Assembly (NCBI RefSeq): GCF_026151205.1
Contig: NC_087072.1
Coordinates: forward strand, 13,988,169 to 14,052,168
DNA: 64,000 nucleotides
DNA from: Bolinopsis microptera
Taxonomy: Eukaryota > Ctenophora > Tentaculata > Lobata > Bolinopsidae
Direction of reading: 5' to 3'
Within the stretch, counting starts at the first letter, position 1, and each line of letters starts with the position of its first letter. The position numbers and the translations under genes are program-made. Of the stretch, positions 47,201 through 56,419 are shown in pieces. The notes below the pieces were generated by a model. It saw only the letters and a list, made by a program, of their open reading frames with translations, was not told the origin of the DNA and made no database searches.

Positions 47201-48626
47201 CTAACCCTGACCTTGAAACTACTTACACTACACAAAACTTCCAGTATGATGTTGATACCAAGCAAATAAGACATGTTGAAAGCAAAAGATGTGTCCAAAT
47301 ATTTCCTGACGATAAGAAGATTTTACTTGTTTATTGTACTGGTCGGCCGGAGCAGAAATGGATCATTAATTTGCCCAGGTGGTATACGAAACATTGAAAT
47401 TGTTTAAACGATTTAAGCTCTGAGTGAAAAATAAAGGGGATTCAATATTATATTCTTTTCTTCCGCTTATTAATTCAAATTAAAACTTATGAATGAACAT
47501 TTGAGATTACCTAAATTTAATATCTAAAATCGAAATTACCAACCGTTTGATGGGAACTGCAACATCAGCTTTAAAAGCACTCCAAAGGTCATCTGCTTTC
47601 TTCTTTTCTGAGTCATCATGTGAAACCTCCTTGATTTCTCTACTTCTGTACCCTTGATACCTAAATTAGGGTACACTCATTGAACTGAACCGAACTTATT
47701 ATTCGCAGTAACTCAAAAAACGTTTTCTAGAATCACAATTCAGTTTAAACTCTCTAAGTTCAATAGCAATACAGAGAAAATATAATTAAACCAATCTAAG
47801 CTTTTAAAACTAGAGCAAATAATAATCTTTAGCTAACCATACCGTCTCTAAGAGAATACTGTCTAGAAACGATCTCCTCTCCTTCCTCCTTCTCTTCCTC
47901 CTCCCCCGGCTCCTCCTTCTCCACAGGATCTACTCCTGGCACATACTCATCATCCTCCGAGTCATCTGATTCTAAACCTTCTGCTAGAGCTAAAATGATA
48001 TTTGACCCGGCACCCGAAGTCTTCTCTTTATCTAACTGTTCGGGGTTATCTGAGGGGTCTTTTTGAACTGATTCCCCCACTTTTTTGGCATGTTTTACTG
48101 ACTTATCACAAGCTGAGTTCCCTAAGATAAGGTTCTTCTCATCTCCTTCAGCCCCAATTTGTGACGAAAGAGAAAGGTCTGGAAGGTCCGATACACTGCA
48201 AAGTCTGTCTCCTGCACTACTAGTAGTGAACCCAGTACAGTTTAATTGTCGTGGAGACATTGACTTTTCTTTATCTGAAGACAGAGGAGTATCGTCTAGT
48301 GTGGTGCCAGGTTTTACTGACGGTCTATTCTCAGCTGAAAGTCGTGCTGGTCTTACTGCTGGTTTCGTCTCAACTGAAATGTTGGCATTGAGTAGACCGA
48401 CTCACCACTGTTGTAATTCATCATATTAAATGTTATTGACTGTATGAATGTCAAACACAACCAGACAATGCAGAAAGCAGATGACTTTTAGATCTGCCCA
48501 GGATAATCTGAATCGCATTTATACTTGCAATGTTAACCGACCTGGTTTAGACATAGGGGTTTGTTCGTCGTATTCTGTCTGGTTAGTTTCATTTAGATAG
48601 GCTAAAGGATTCTCAATAACTGACAT
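44211..48626 (-). CDS. CFDP1: Craniofacial development protein 1 / BCNT (Swc5 homologue)
   Basis: Exons 48542-48626, 47843-48373, 47544-47652, 44874-44999, 44475-44707 and 44211-44356 join in phase to 409 residues. The acidic N-terminal half contains LESDDSEDDEYVPG. The middle has KKKADDLWSAFKADV and TYDFAGEKVTV, both family hallmarks. The C-terminal BCNT domain reads LNKTSLDWNKFKK...FLTRADHKQFELEKDI. Known role: SRCAP/SWR1-type chromatin remodelling (H2A.Z deposition), nuclear. The 47544 donor (CG|GTTGGT) and 47652 acceptor were chosen for frame; neighbouring sites (TTG|GTAATT, TTTAG|GTATC) look stronger but break it, so those two junctions are less sure. The large intron 44999-47544 contains a GalNAc-transferase gene on the other strand. 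Confidence 0.85.
45616..47397 (+). CDS. Polypeptide N-acetylgalactosaminyltransferase-like (GALNT), nested
   Basis: Single exon of 593 residues from the ATG at 45616. It is a type II membrane layout: short basic cytoplasmic end (RFRFPRLKK), a signal anchor at about residues 11-28, a stem, then a GT-A domain (VSVVMCMKNE, EILLIDDGSD). Active-site landmarks: DTH at 215-217 (family DxH for Mn2+), and WGTEN near residue 320 where WGGEN is usual. A ricin-type lectin domain occupies about 450-590 with a QKW at the end. Family role: starts mucin-type O-glycosylation in the Golgi by adding GalNAc to Ser/Thr. It is divergent, so the exact isoform and activity are unsure. It lies inside a CFDP1 intron, antisense, and has no introns of its own, suggesting a retrocopy origin. 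Confidence 0.85.
   Translation: MMRFRFPRLKKTQIIVIPFLILMIIWARHLNLQTIVINNDSDPCSSKDGSELMKKIELRTLRTVEDQYKTKLKNLSKTELSEVTNYYHRDVSLHWDSSHTLLPQSKPVPDKTCLRHLDQTFTTSVSVVMCMKNELIYLLLRTLTTLVKRTPPHLLREILLIDDGSDTDSSSEITDFSLKMGIPIKIQRNNVSVGITNCRNSAIRQAEGEVVVILDTHMEVSDIWLEPLLDILQEKPSAVAVPTLDLINEKDYDAKHLRVVNAYGIEMMSGYSFFRYYKTGPPQHHQSEPYQSASILGGALAAYKATFLEFYPQGVLGEYWGTENSRLALRMWMCGDGLWMTRCSQVLHNNGNDGGLQRYLKDSPDMWLHLHYETLGDVVNFIREEDDKRRMLRSVYREEEHVEKVLSVSRTIQEQFKSTCSRDYAWYLKNVQPPESMHYVRMSSSDYYHLIGEAESVSHPNYCIITDYNKAYVDQKCRKDMTLVYDTHLLGFSVTGEVQTTVQTLNCWDCGQGANNETAIGMYGCHSVANPDLETTYTTQNFQYDVDTKQIRHVESKRCVQIFPDDKKILLVYCTGRPEQKWIINLPRWYTKH
47430..47435 (+). terminator. AATAAA poly(A) signal of the GALNT gene
   Basis: AATAAA lies about 33 nt after the TGA stop of the nested GalNAc-transferase gene, giving that gene its own 3' end inside the CFDP1 intron. 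Confidence 0.55.
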
Positions 48627-48743
48627 GATCCTGGAATAACTTTACTCAAATACAGGCAACATGTAGAATGTAGATATCGGACAATTTCGAGCAAACTCAT
48701 AAAATTAAGAAGACAAGACCAAAATATCTTGAATCATACATAG

Positions 48744-48854
48744 CTAGTCCCACTCTAGCTTCATAATGTGAAGAATTTGTTTCACTTCTCTAATACACTC
48801 AACACCTGATTGTTGTTCTAGGGCAATGAGGTTCATAAACAAATTCTTTGGAAG
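48744..48854 (-). other. Exon-like 36-residue frame ending in a stop
   Basis: After an acceptor-like TTTGACAG the minus strand reads LPKNLFMNLIALEQQSG...ILHIMKLEWD and a TAG. The composition looks like a helical protein end. I found no partner exon upstream; the next 4 kb is transposon. It may be the last exon of a gene broken or stretched by the LINE/MULE insertions, or chance. Confidence 0.25.
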
Positions 48855-48949
48855 CTGTCAAATACAAGAATCGAACAAACAGTTGTGATACAAGAAAATA
48901 TAAATTCAACTGAAATTCAATATTTCTTCAAAGTTCAAAAAGCATAATA

Positions 48950-49632
48950 TATCCAACCTCGATTCAAGGTAAATATAAATTAAAAAGATATCCCAGTCAC
49001 ACCCAACATGAAACCAATATCATAGCAATAACGTCCAATTAATAGGCTATAAAATTCCCCAACGAGTCCCCCTATTAAATGAAATCCAATCCTTGATTGG
49101 TTTCATCTATAACATAGAAGACAGAACCACGGACTTGGTTCCCTTCTATAAAAAGGCCCACATACTCCCTATAGACCAACGAATATTCTTTAAAGTTTGT
49201 CTATTAACCCACAAATCAGTTCACGGTACTGCACCTGATTACCTCAAAGCACTACTGGATTTGGATGTAGCGGATAAAGAACTCTCAAACACCATGACCA
49301 TGACCAGGTCGAAGAGACCTGGTGACCATCTCATGCTCAAGGTACCAAAGAATAAAAAGTCCAAAGTTGATGACAGACGTTTCTCAAGCCATGCACCGAT
49401 TGCATGGAACTCTCTTCCACTGATTAGATGTTGAGATGTATTACTGATACCAACTGCTTCAAGCGAATGTTAAAGAACCATTTATATAATCAGTTTTGAT
49501 GTTTTTTCTTTCCATTTGTCTTCTTTTTGCAAGACACCTTGGCTTTTATTTCTTACTGCACTCCATTTTATGTCTAAGTTCTCTACCTTTCTATGTCACT
49601 GTACTAACCTTTATTATACCTACATGTATTGT
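48950..49632 (+). mobile_element. CR1-like LINE, 3' part of reverse transcriptase (5'-truncated)
   Basis: The frame 49093-49434 reads like the C-terminal end of a CR1/jockey-type reverse transcriptase: HILPIDQRIFFKVCLLTHK, HGTAPDYLKALL, FSSHAPIAWNSLPL. A frameshift follows, then CFKRMLKNHLYNQF and a stop. The enzyme core is missing, so the copy is dead. The element continues at 53015-53235, on the far side of a later insertion. Confidence 0.75.
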
Positions 49633-52600
49633 TAGGGCCTGTCGTGATATCATGGATCGCTTAGGTTCCACCAGGATCTGGTAGTCCTCATAATTCTGCG
49701 GCCTCTATGTATCGTCATCTCGTACAACTCTTTAAGAATCTTACGGATTTGGCATGTGGAAATTTGCAGCCTTCCAGACACTGATTGGGTTAACGAGGTG
49801 TCGTACGTGACAGGGGGCTGACCAGGCCATAACCCAATTGATTGGGTCTGAGGTCACGTGATTATGATCCTGAGGTCACGTGACTATGACGTCACCAGAC
49901 CTTGTTCTCCGTTTCCCGCTCATTGGACCAGGTGAGCTTGCATGCTTGTGAATGTGGGTGTAAGTACAGCTGTACTGTAGTTTATACCTAATTATAACCC
50001 CTATAGAAACCGAAAATTTATTTTCTGGCAGAAAGCTAGAAATTTACCAAAATATCGACATTGTTATAAATTTATTTTGATGACCATTCCTGACCTAAAA
50101 TTGCACGAGAAATCGATTAAACTTGGTTTCAGGACTCAACAATGCTTCTTTATGCCTTAAAATCCATGTTTTATCGATACAATCAACATTATGATCGGTA
50201 ATCACACTATATAATGACAACACTATATAATGACAAGCACTTTATAATGACAGCTGATTTTTGTCATTATATAGTCTGCAAAACGCACTATATAATGACA
50301 ACACTATGTAGTGACGAGTTTATGGACACGTTCATTGAAGTTTGAGGATATTGGTAAATATTAGTGACCCTACTGAATGGCACGATGATGTAAAATGTGT
50401 CACACTATGAAACTATATAAACCCTCTAACCCTAAGATAATCGTTTCATCCTCTAGATAAACTTTGTCGCATAACGATATCTTTATCAGACGATAAGATA
50501 TCGCTTAAATGCGGCCGGCAGTGAGTTGTAAACTTTGTCACAGTATAAAAACGTGACGGAGTTTATATGGACCCCTTGTTACCGTGTTTGACCAAATTTT
50601 CGAATTTCCAATTCATAGAATAGCTGTATATGACTATTATCTACATATTTAGCGACTTTTTGCCTTAAATGGTAGCACCATGTAAACTCCGTCACACATT
50701 TAAGAAATTTATATGAGGGATGTTTATGACATCCTGACAAGAAATGCCGAATAGTTTAGCATTATTTTGTGAGTTGAATGTGTTTGGAATTGTTCACATA
50801 TTTCATTGTTATAGGCAAATACAAATACAGAAGGCAGAAATAGGTAAATTTAGTCACATAAATTTGTATGATATCTCAACATGTGTGAAATTGAGTAAAT
50901 ATTAGTATACCAACTTAAACACCCTATATTACGTACTATGGATCAATTAACTATATTTCAACCATACGCCAGTCATATAAATTATTATATGGCAGTCTTA
51001 TGTTAACATTGGATAAATTTCAACACCTGAACAGGGTAAAAATTTGTAAATTTCGTCACAAAAAAAAATTATAACTTTATTTGCTCCGTGTTGGCAAAAT
51101 AACTAATTTATCGACATAGTGATGGTGATAAAGTAACATTATATATTAATTAAGGTATGATTCTTCAAAAAAGGGGCAAGAAATGTAAATTTCGTCACAT
51201 CAGCCATTGCATTAGTTAGATAGATTTTCTTTCATATCAACTGCCCTTATTATAGTTGGAATGGATTTATACAGGAAATATAGAAACCCATGCCCATTTT
51301 TCATCACATTGAAATTATACTGTTGGGGCAGGAAAAGTAAATGTCGTCACATTTCGGTAAATTAGTGATATCAAACTCAGCATTGTTAAACTTGAAATAA
51401 CCTACCAATAATTCCTGGAAGAATATTGAATTCTAATCGGGGTATGGTTCTTCAAAATAGGGTCAAGAAATGTAAATTTCGTCACATACGTCATTGTAAA
51501 ATTTAGATACATTTTCTTTCACATCAACAGTCCTAATTACAGTTTGAAATGATTAATTCAGAGATAAAGGAAATATAGAAACCCATGCCCATTTTTCATT
51601 GCATTGAAATTATACTTTTGGGGCAGGAAAAGTGAATTTCGAGTGACAACATGAGCCCCCCTCCTCCCTTGTACATTATAACAATGTGGGTGTGTACAGT
51701 GTAGTGTATTTTGTACTTTACAGACAGTCGATTGTCTACATTAAACTACCTTACACCCCGACATACTTCACATCATTAACGAGTAATAAAAGTTTCCAAG
51801 GACCGTGAATCAGTAGAATAAGCATCAGTAGAATAAGCATTTTTAGTCATTGGTCATGCAACTTGAACGTGAGTAATTATAGAAAGTGTTTTATTTACAT
51901 AGTAGATATAAATGATCAAAACTCAAAATTGGTTAGACAACTTTGCATGTAGTTAAAATGTAATTTTCAGGGTTGACAAGCTTGAAAATTATTGTGTTCG
52001 ATTAACCGTTCAAAGGTTGATAAGTGTGATTAAATTTTATAAAATTCCGATATACTTCGGCGTTTAAAAAAATTCCGAATCTTATGGAAGTAAGAATTTC
52101 CAATGTGTCTTATCGAAAGTGAGTGAAAGAAACACTTGTGGCAATTTTATTTACTGATACTCTTATTTGTAAAGCTATCCTCGATACATATGCAGTTACA
52201 AAGTGAGATAACTGTTTCAACAGGGGTCGAATTCACAAAAATAACGTAAACCATTGATTTAAAGCTACCGCCGCTCCTGTCTCTTGATTGCTGATGATGA
52301 TCAGGAACACATGACGTATCATCACGACGATTATTGGTCACTCGAAATCGACCCGTTAGGAATGCAATGTAGGTGTGATGGTTGTTTCTGCGTATTTGTT
52401 AGGTACCTGTTACTAATTAATCAACGGGATCATAATGTTGATTGTATCGATAAAACATGGATTTTAAGGCATAAAGAAGCATTGTTGAGTCCTGAAACCA
52501 AGTTTAATCGATTTCTCGTGCAATTTTAGGTCAGGAATGGTGATCAAAATAAATTTATAACAATGTCGATATTTTGGTAAATTTCTAGCTTTCTGCCAGA

Positions 52601-53005
52601 AAATAAATTTTCGGTTTCTATAGGGGTTAATTAGGTATAAACTACAGTACAGCTGTACTTACACCCACATTCACAAGCATGCAAGCTCACCTGGTCCAAT
52701 GAGCGGGAAACGGAGAACAAGGTCTGGTGACGTCATAGTCACGTGACCTCAGGCTCATAATCACGTGACCTCAGACCCAATCAATTGGGTTCTGGCCTGG
52801 TCAGCCCCCTGTCACCCGATCTTGAGGTGACGTACGACACCTCGTTAACCCAATCAATGTCTGGAAGGCTGCAAATTTTCACATGCCAAATCCCTAAGAT
52901 TCTTAAAGAGTTGTACGAGATGACGATAAATAGAGGCCGCAGAATTATGAGGACTACCAGATCCTGGTGGAACCTAAGCGATCCATGATATCACGACAGG
53001 CCCTA
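49633..53005. mobile_element. 3.4-kb long-TIR element with 9-bp TSD (Mutator-like)
   Basis: Left arm about 49633-50190 and right arm about 52430-53005 are inverted copies of about 560 bp, starting TAGGGCCTGTCGTGATATC. The flanks carry the direct repeat ATGTATTGT at 49624-49632 and 53006-53014. Removing the element and one copy rejoins a LINE 3' UTR. Long arms plus a 9-bp duplication are the signature of Mutator-like elements. No MULE transposase is encoded, so it is non-autonomous. The interior contains a run of CACTATATAATGACAA words (50205-50310) and a nested TGTGAC-box element (50321-51645). Confidence 0.8.
50321..51645. mobile_element. Second, inverted partial copy of the TGTGAC-box element
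   Basis: It starts GGACACGTTCATTGAAG and matches the right half of the 22100-24620 element read in reverse: same order of ATAACGATATCTT, GATAAGATATCGCTTAAA, GGCCGGCA and GTGACGGAGT words, and repeated TTTCGTCACA / TTTGTCACA boxes. The other terminal repeat is not evident, so the copy is truncated. It sits inside the Mutator-like element. Confidence 0.75.
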
Positions 53006-53014
53006 ATGTATTGT

Positions 53015-53235
53015 ATGGTCTCTGCTTCTTTTTAGTTTAGTGTGGTTTAAAATAAAAGATGTTTTAATTTTGTCTTGGTCTTATATTAATATTACGTTAT
53101 ACTCTTGTTCATTTTTACACATTTGCTCACATCACTCACAGTCAGCCGCTCTGACATGGTTAACCACCTTCCTTGTGTTGTTGGTTAATCATATGAGCGG
53201 GATATAAATACCTCATTTCATTTCATTTTCATTTC
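53015..53235 (+). mobile_element. 3' end of the interrupted CR1-like LINE
   Basis: Continues the LINE after the 9-bp duplication. It ends in GAGCGGGATATAAATACC and a short ATTTC/ATTTCATTT tail, as is usual for CR1-like 3' ends. Confidence 0.6.
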
Positions 53236-53334
53236 ATATCTGGTATTTTGGTATGCAATCAGCTTCATGACACTCCCAAGCAGTCTACCATGAACAATGT
53301 ACATTATACCCATATATTTCCCATCATGTCTTAA

Positions 53335-55490
53335 TCAGCACCCGTAATGCTGTAATCTCTCTTTCAAGAATTCGGGTTCAAATTGATTCAGAAGATCAAT
53401 CACGTGATTCACCTGAATAAAATTTATTTACATTTTTAGTACATTGACAAAAGCAAGGAGCAGTAGCACTAATTTAAGCAGTGATCTAAAATGTCAAATC
53501 TAAAAATTTTCTTCACATCAAATAAAAAATAAAGTAGTAAATAATAGCTAAATAATGGAAGGTTGGCCTTTATCAAATAAATCACTAACCTTGTTGCAAA
53601 CAACATTAATATGTTCGTCCCACGGCTGAGTTTTGACCTCAAATGTAATGATCTGATCAATTTGGTCAATACTGCCACAAATCCTTTGCTCAGCTATCAT
53701 TTTACCAACTACTGTTTCTGCCTAGGTAATATTAGGTCTAGTCAACAAACTTAATGCGTGCGTCAAAATAACTAAGAACTAATCAATAAAATGTACATCA
53801 TTTTCATTAACAATGAGATCAATTAGACAGAGTGACCGTAAATAAACCCAATGTAAGAAATTTCCATTCTACAATTCCATTACATAACCAAACACATTTA
53901 TCACACCACATTAAAAATCTCTACAATTAATGTTTTAAAATGACGAAATTGTAAGATTTTAAATTACAAACTTGTAAAGCAGGTACTCTCAGTAGTTGAG
54001 CAAGGTTGTCAATTTTTATAGATTTGTAGATGTTTGAGATGGCTAGAAGGTTATGCTCCATTACTGCTGCTTCTAAAATCGTCATACCATTTGCAAGTTT
54101 TTCTCGCTGGTGTTCATCCAACTCTTTCTCAAACAGTGTTACCTGGTGTTATCATTTAGCTCTGATCTCCACCCTGACTCTACTACCATCATTTATTTTA
54201 AATGTGATTCATAATTTAAGATACAACTTACTACAGTTTTATTTTGCTCCTATTGTACACAAAGCTTAAATATAAACACAAAGCTTAAATATTTAAAATG
54301 AGCTAGCTATGTTGAACTTTCATTAAAACATTACCACTTTATTTAAAATCAGATTGTCAGAATAATGAGCAACTATTACCTGTTGAAGAGTTATGAGGTG
54401 TCCCAACTGCGTGTTTCTTAACATACCATGGATAATTGGGGAACGCTCATCTTTTATAAGGGAGGACAAAAGTCGAGATCTGTGCACCCCAGCAGGTGCT
54501 ATTATAGCACATAATATCTGAGATTTAAAACATTAATAATTAAAAGTATTTGCCTCAAATCATAGAAGTGAGTATCACTTTATTTTTTGTCGTTTTTCAT
54601 TTTGAAGTATGATGTTAAGAGTCAAATTGGAGGCAAATTGGAGGTCAAATTACTCAAACTTAACAGTGATAAACCACATCATTTCTAGTAAGATTGTTTT
54701 ACATTACCGAATGTCGGAGAAGTTCATTCTGCTCTGCTAATGAGAGTCTTGGCTCCAAACTCAGTTCCTGGTATCGACGTGCAGCTTCAAGAAACTTTTT
54801 CCTGAAGTCCAGCAATTTGGCATAGCATAGCTTGTATTTTACCTGAATTTGATAGTAAATAATTAAGTTGCACATTGCACAAGATGGTAGTGGAGGGAAC
54901 TACAAAAAATGTCACAAAACCACTTCTACATGAAATTTATAACATTATTCAGAACATGCCTGTAAGTCTGGCTCAGTAGTTGATGTGATTAATAACGAAG
55001 CACGGTTAATGAATATCTCAGCCTGATTTGAGTCTCTTCCTTCAAGATACAGATGAGCTATTTTGAGATACATCTGAGTGGTGAATGCTTTTGAATAGTT
55101 CTTTTGGCTGTTTTCCAGTGGTATTGCACTCAAATTCGATGCAGCTTTACCAAAATCTTTCATAGCTTCATAGAGATAAGCCATGTGTTGATTTAATTCT
55201 GTTATCTGGTCTTCAAAAGACATGAGTCTTAATTTCAATGCTTCAGTGAGAATACCACAGTATTCTAAACATAAATCAGTTTGGAGAGATTTTACTCTTG
55301 AAATGACATGGGAAAATACTTTTCTGCTGACACCAACACTGACACTGTCAATCAAAATCGATTCAATAAAGCTGCCGATTTTAACACTAAGTGTTTCTGG
55401 GGAAGAGAATAAAGTGTCAAAGTAGTCACAGCAGCTTTGGACATGTTCTTCAGGAGATGATCCAGTAAATAGCACTGGTTTAGATGTCAT
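53335..55490 (-). CDS. COPS4: COP9 signalosome subunit 4
   Basis: Six exons, 54960-55490, 54708-54842, 54380-54517, 53972-54142, 53590-53721 and 53335-53412, join in phase to 394 residues (human CSN4 406). Strong blocks: ISFEEQ-like SFEDQITELNQHMAYLYE, AIPLENSQKNYS, QMYLKIAHLYLEGRDSNQAE, FINRASLL, YKLCYAKLLDFRKKF, SRLLSSLIKDERSP, then the PCI domain (MTILEAAVMEHNLLAISNIY, IDQIDQIITFE). The CSN complex removes NEDD8 from cullins; CSN4 is a PCI scaffold subunit. All junctions are phase 0. Exon 1 ends CAG|GCATGT, a GC-AG intron. The ATG is 3 nt after AATTTCACAG. Confidence 0.93.
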
Positions 55491-55854
55491 AACCTGTGAA
55501 ATTAGTAAAATTGGTTTGTTAGTCTATTAAAAGTCTATTTAAGCGAAAATGCTTCTGCTGTTACTAACATTCTCAGAAGAACTAGCATGGACAGTGGACA
55601 CCAGGAATCTAAATAATTCTATGTTCGATGCAGAATTGGCAGACAAACTGCTTAAAGGTTACCAGAACACTGATACACTATAGAATAGATATTTTTCCGG
55701 TGAGATGAAAGCTCCTTTTTGAGATCATATTTCAGCTCATTTTAACTTAAACAACAGCTACACTAGTCAGTAATCACAGCTACAAAGCTTTCCTATATCC
55801 TGGCCATGACCCAATCATTATGATTGACTGAGCAAAAGATGATGGTGCTTAACA

Positions 55855-56062
55855 GTTGCGAAACTAATGGCTCTGCTAACCCCGCTGTGCGGGGGCGCCA
55901 TCTTAGGGGGCGCAAAATCGTCATTTGAATGTGGGGCAATTTAGAAAAACTTAACTGATGTAATAGCAAATTTGTGCATTCTGCTCTAGAAACACACTTT
56001 TTTAGAGATTTTACCGGCACATCCTCTAAAATCACCTAATTTGTTCAATTTTAGGGATAAAT
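55855..56062. repeat. Dispersed repeat copy, inverted partner of 2995-3260
   Basis: It contains GGGGGCGCCATC, CTCTAGAAACACACTTTTTTAGAG, TTTTACCGGC and CTAATTTGTTCAATTTTAGGG, all present in the other orientation at 2995-3260. No coding capacity. Confidence 0.6.
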
Positions 56063-56419
56063 AAAATAGTTATGGATAGGCTTGAATAAGCATTGTATAG
56101 TACACAAGGTTACCCAAGGAGTATGGACATTAGACAACTTCAGGAACAAGTTCTAAAAATCACCTGGAAAAGGTCTATCTAAATATAGATACTAAATGCG
56201 TATAACAACAAAGCTGAGAAGGAACAGGGCCGGGATGTAGGGAAAACCAAAATTTTGTTTTCCTTAGATCTATATAAAAATGAATAATCAAGGCATGTGT
56301 ATTGTTGAATGATAACTGACAAATGACATAGAACAGACCCAAGATAAAAAGTCCTCCTTCTTCTCTTCACAAATCTTTCCGGTGGGTGATTTAACTTCGA
56401 TTTTTGGTAGAAAAACCTG

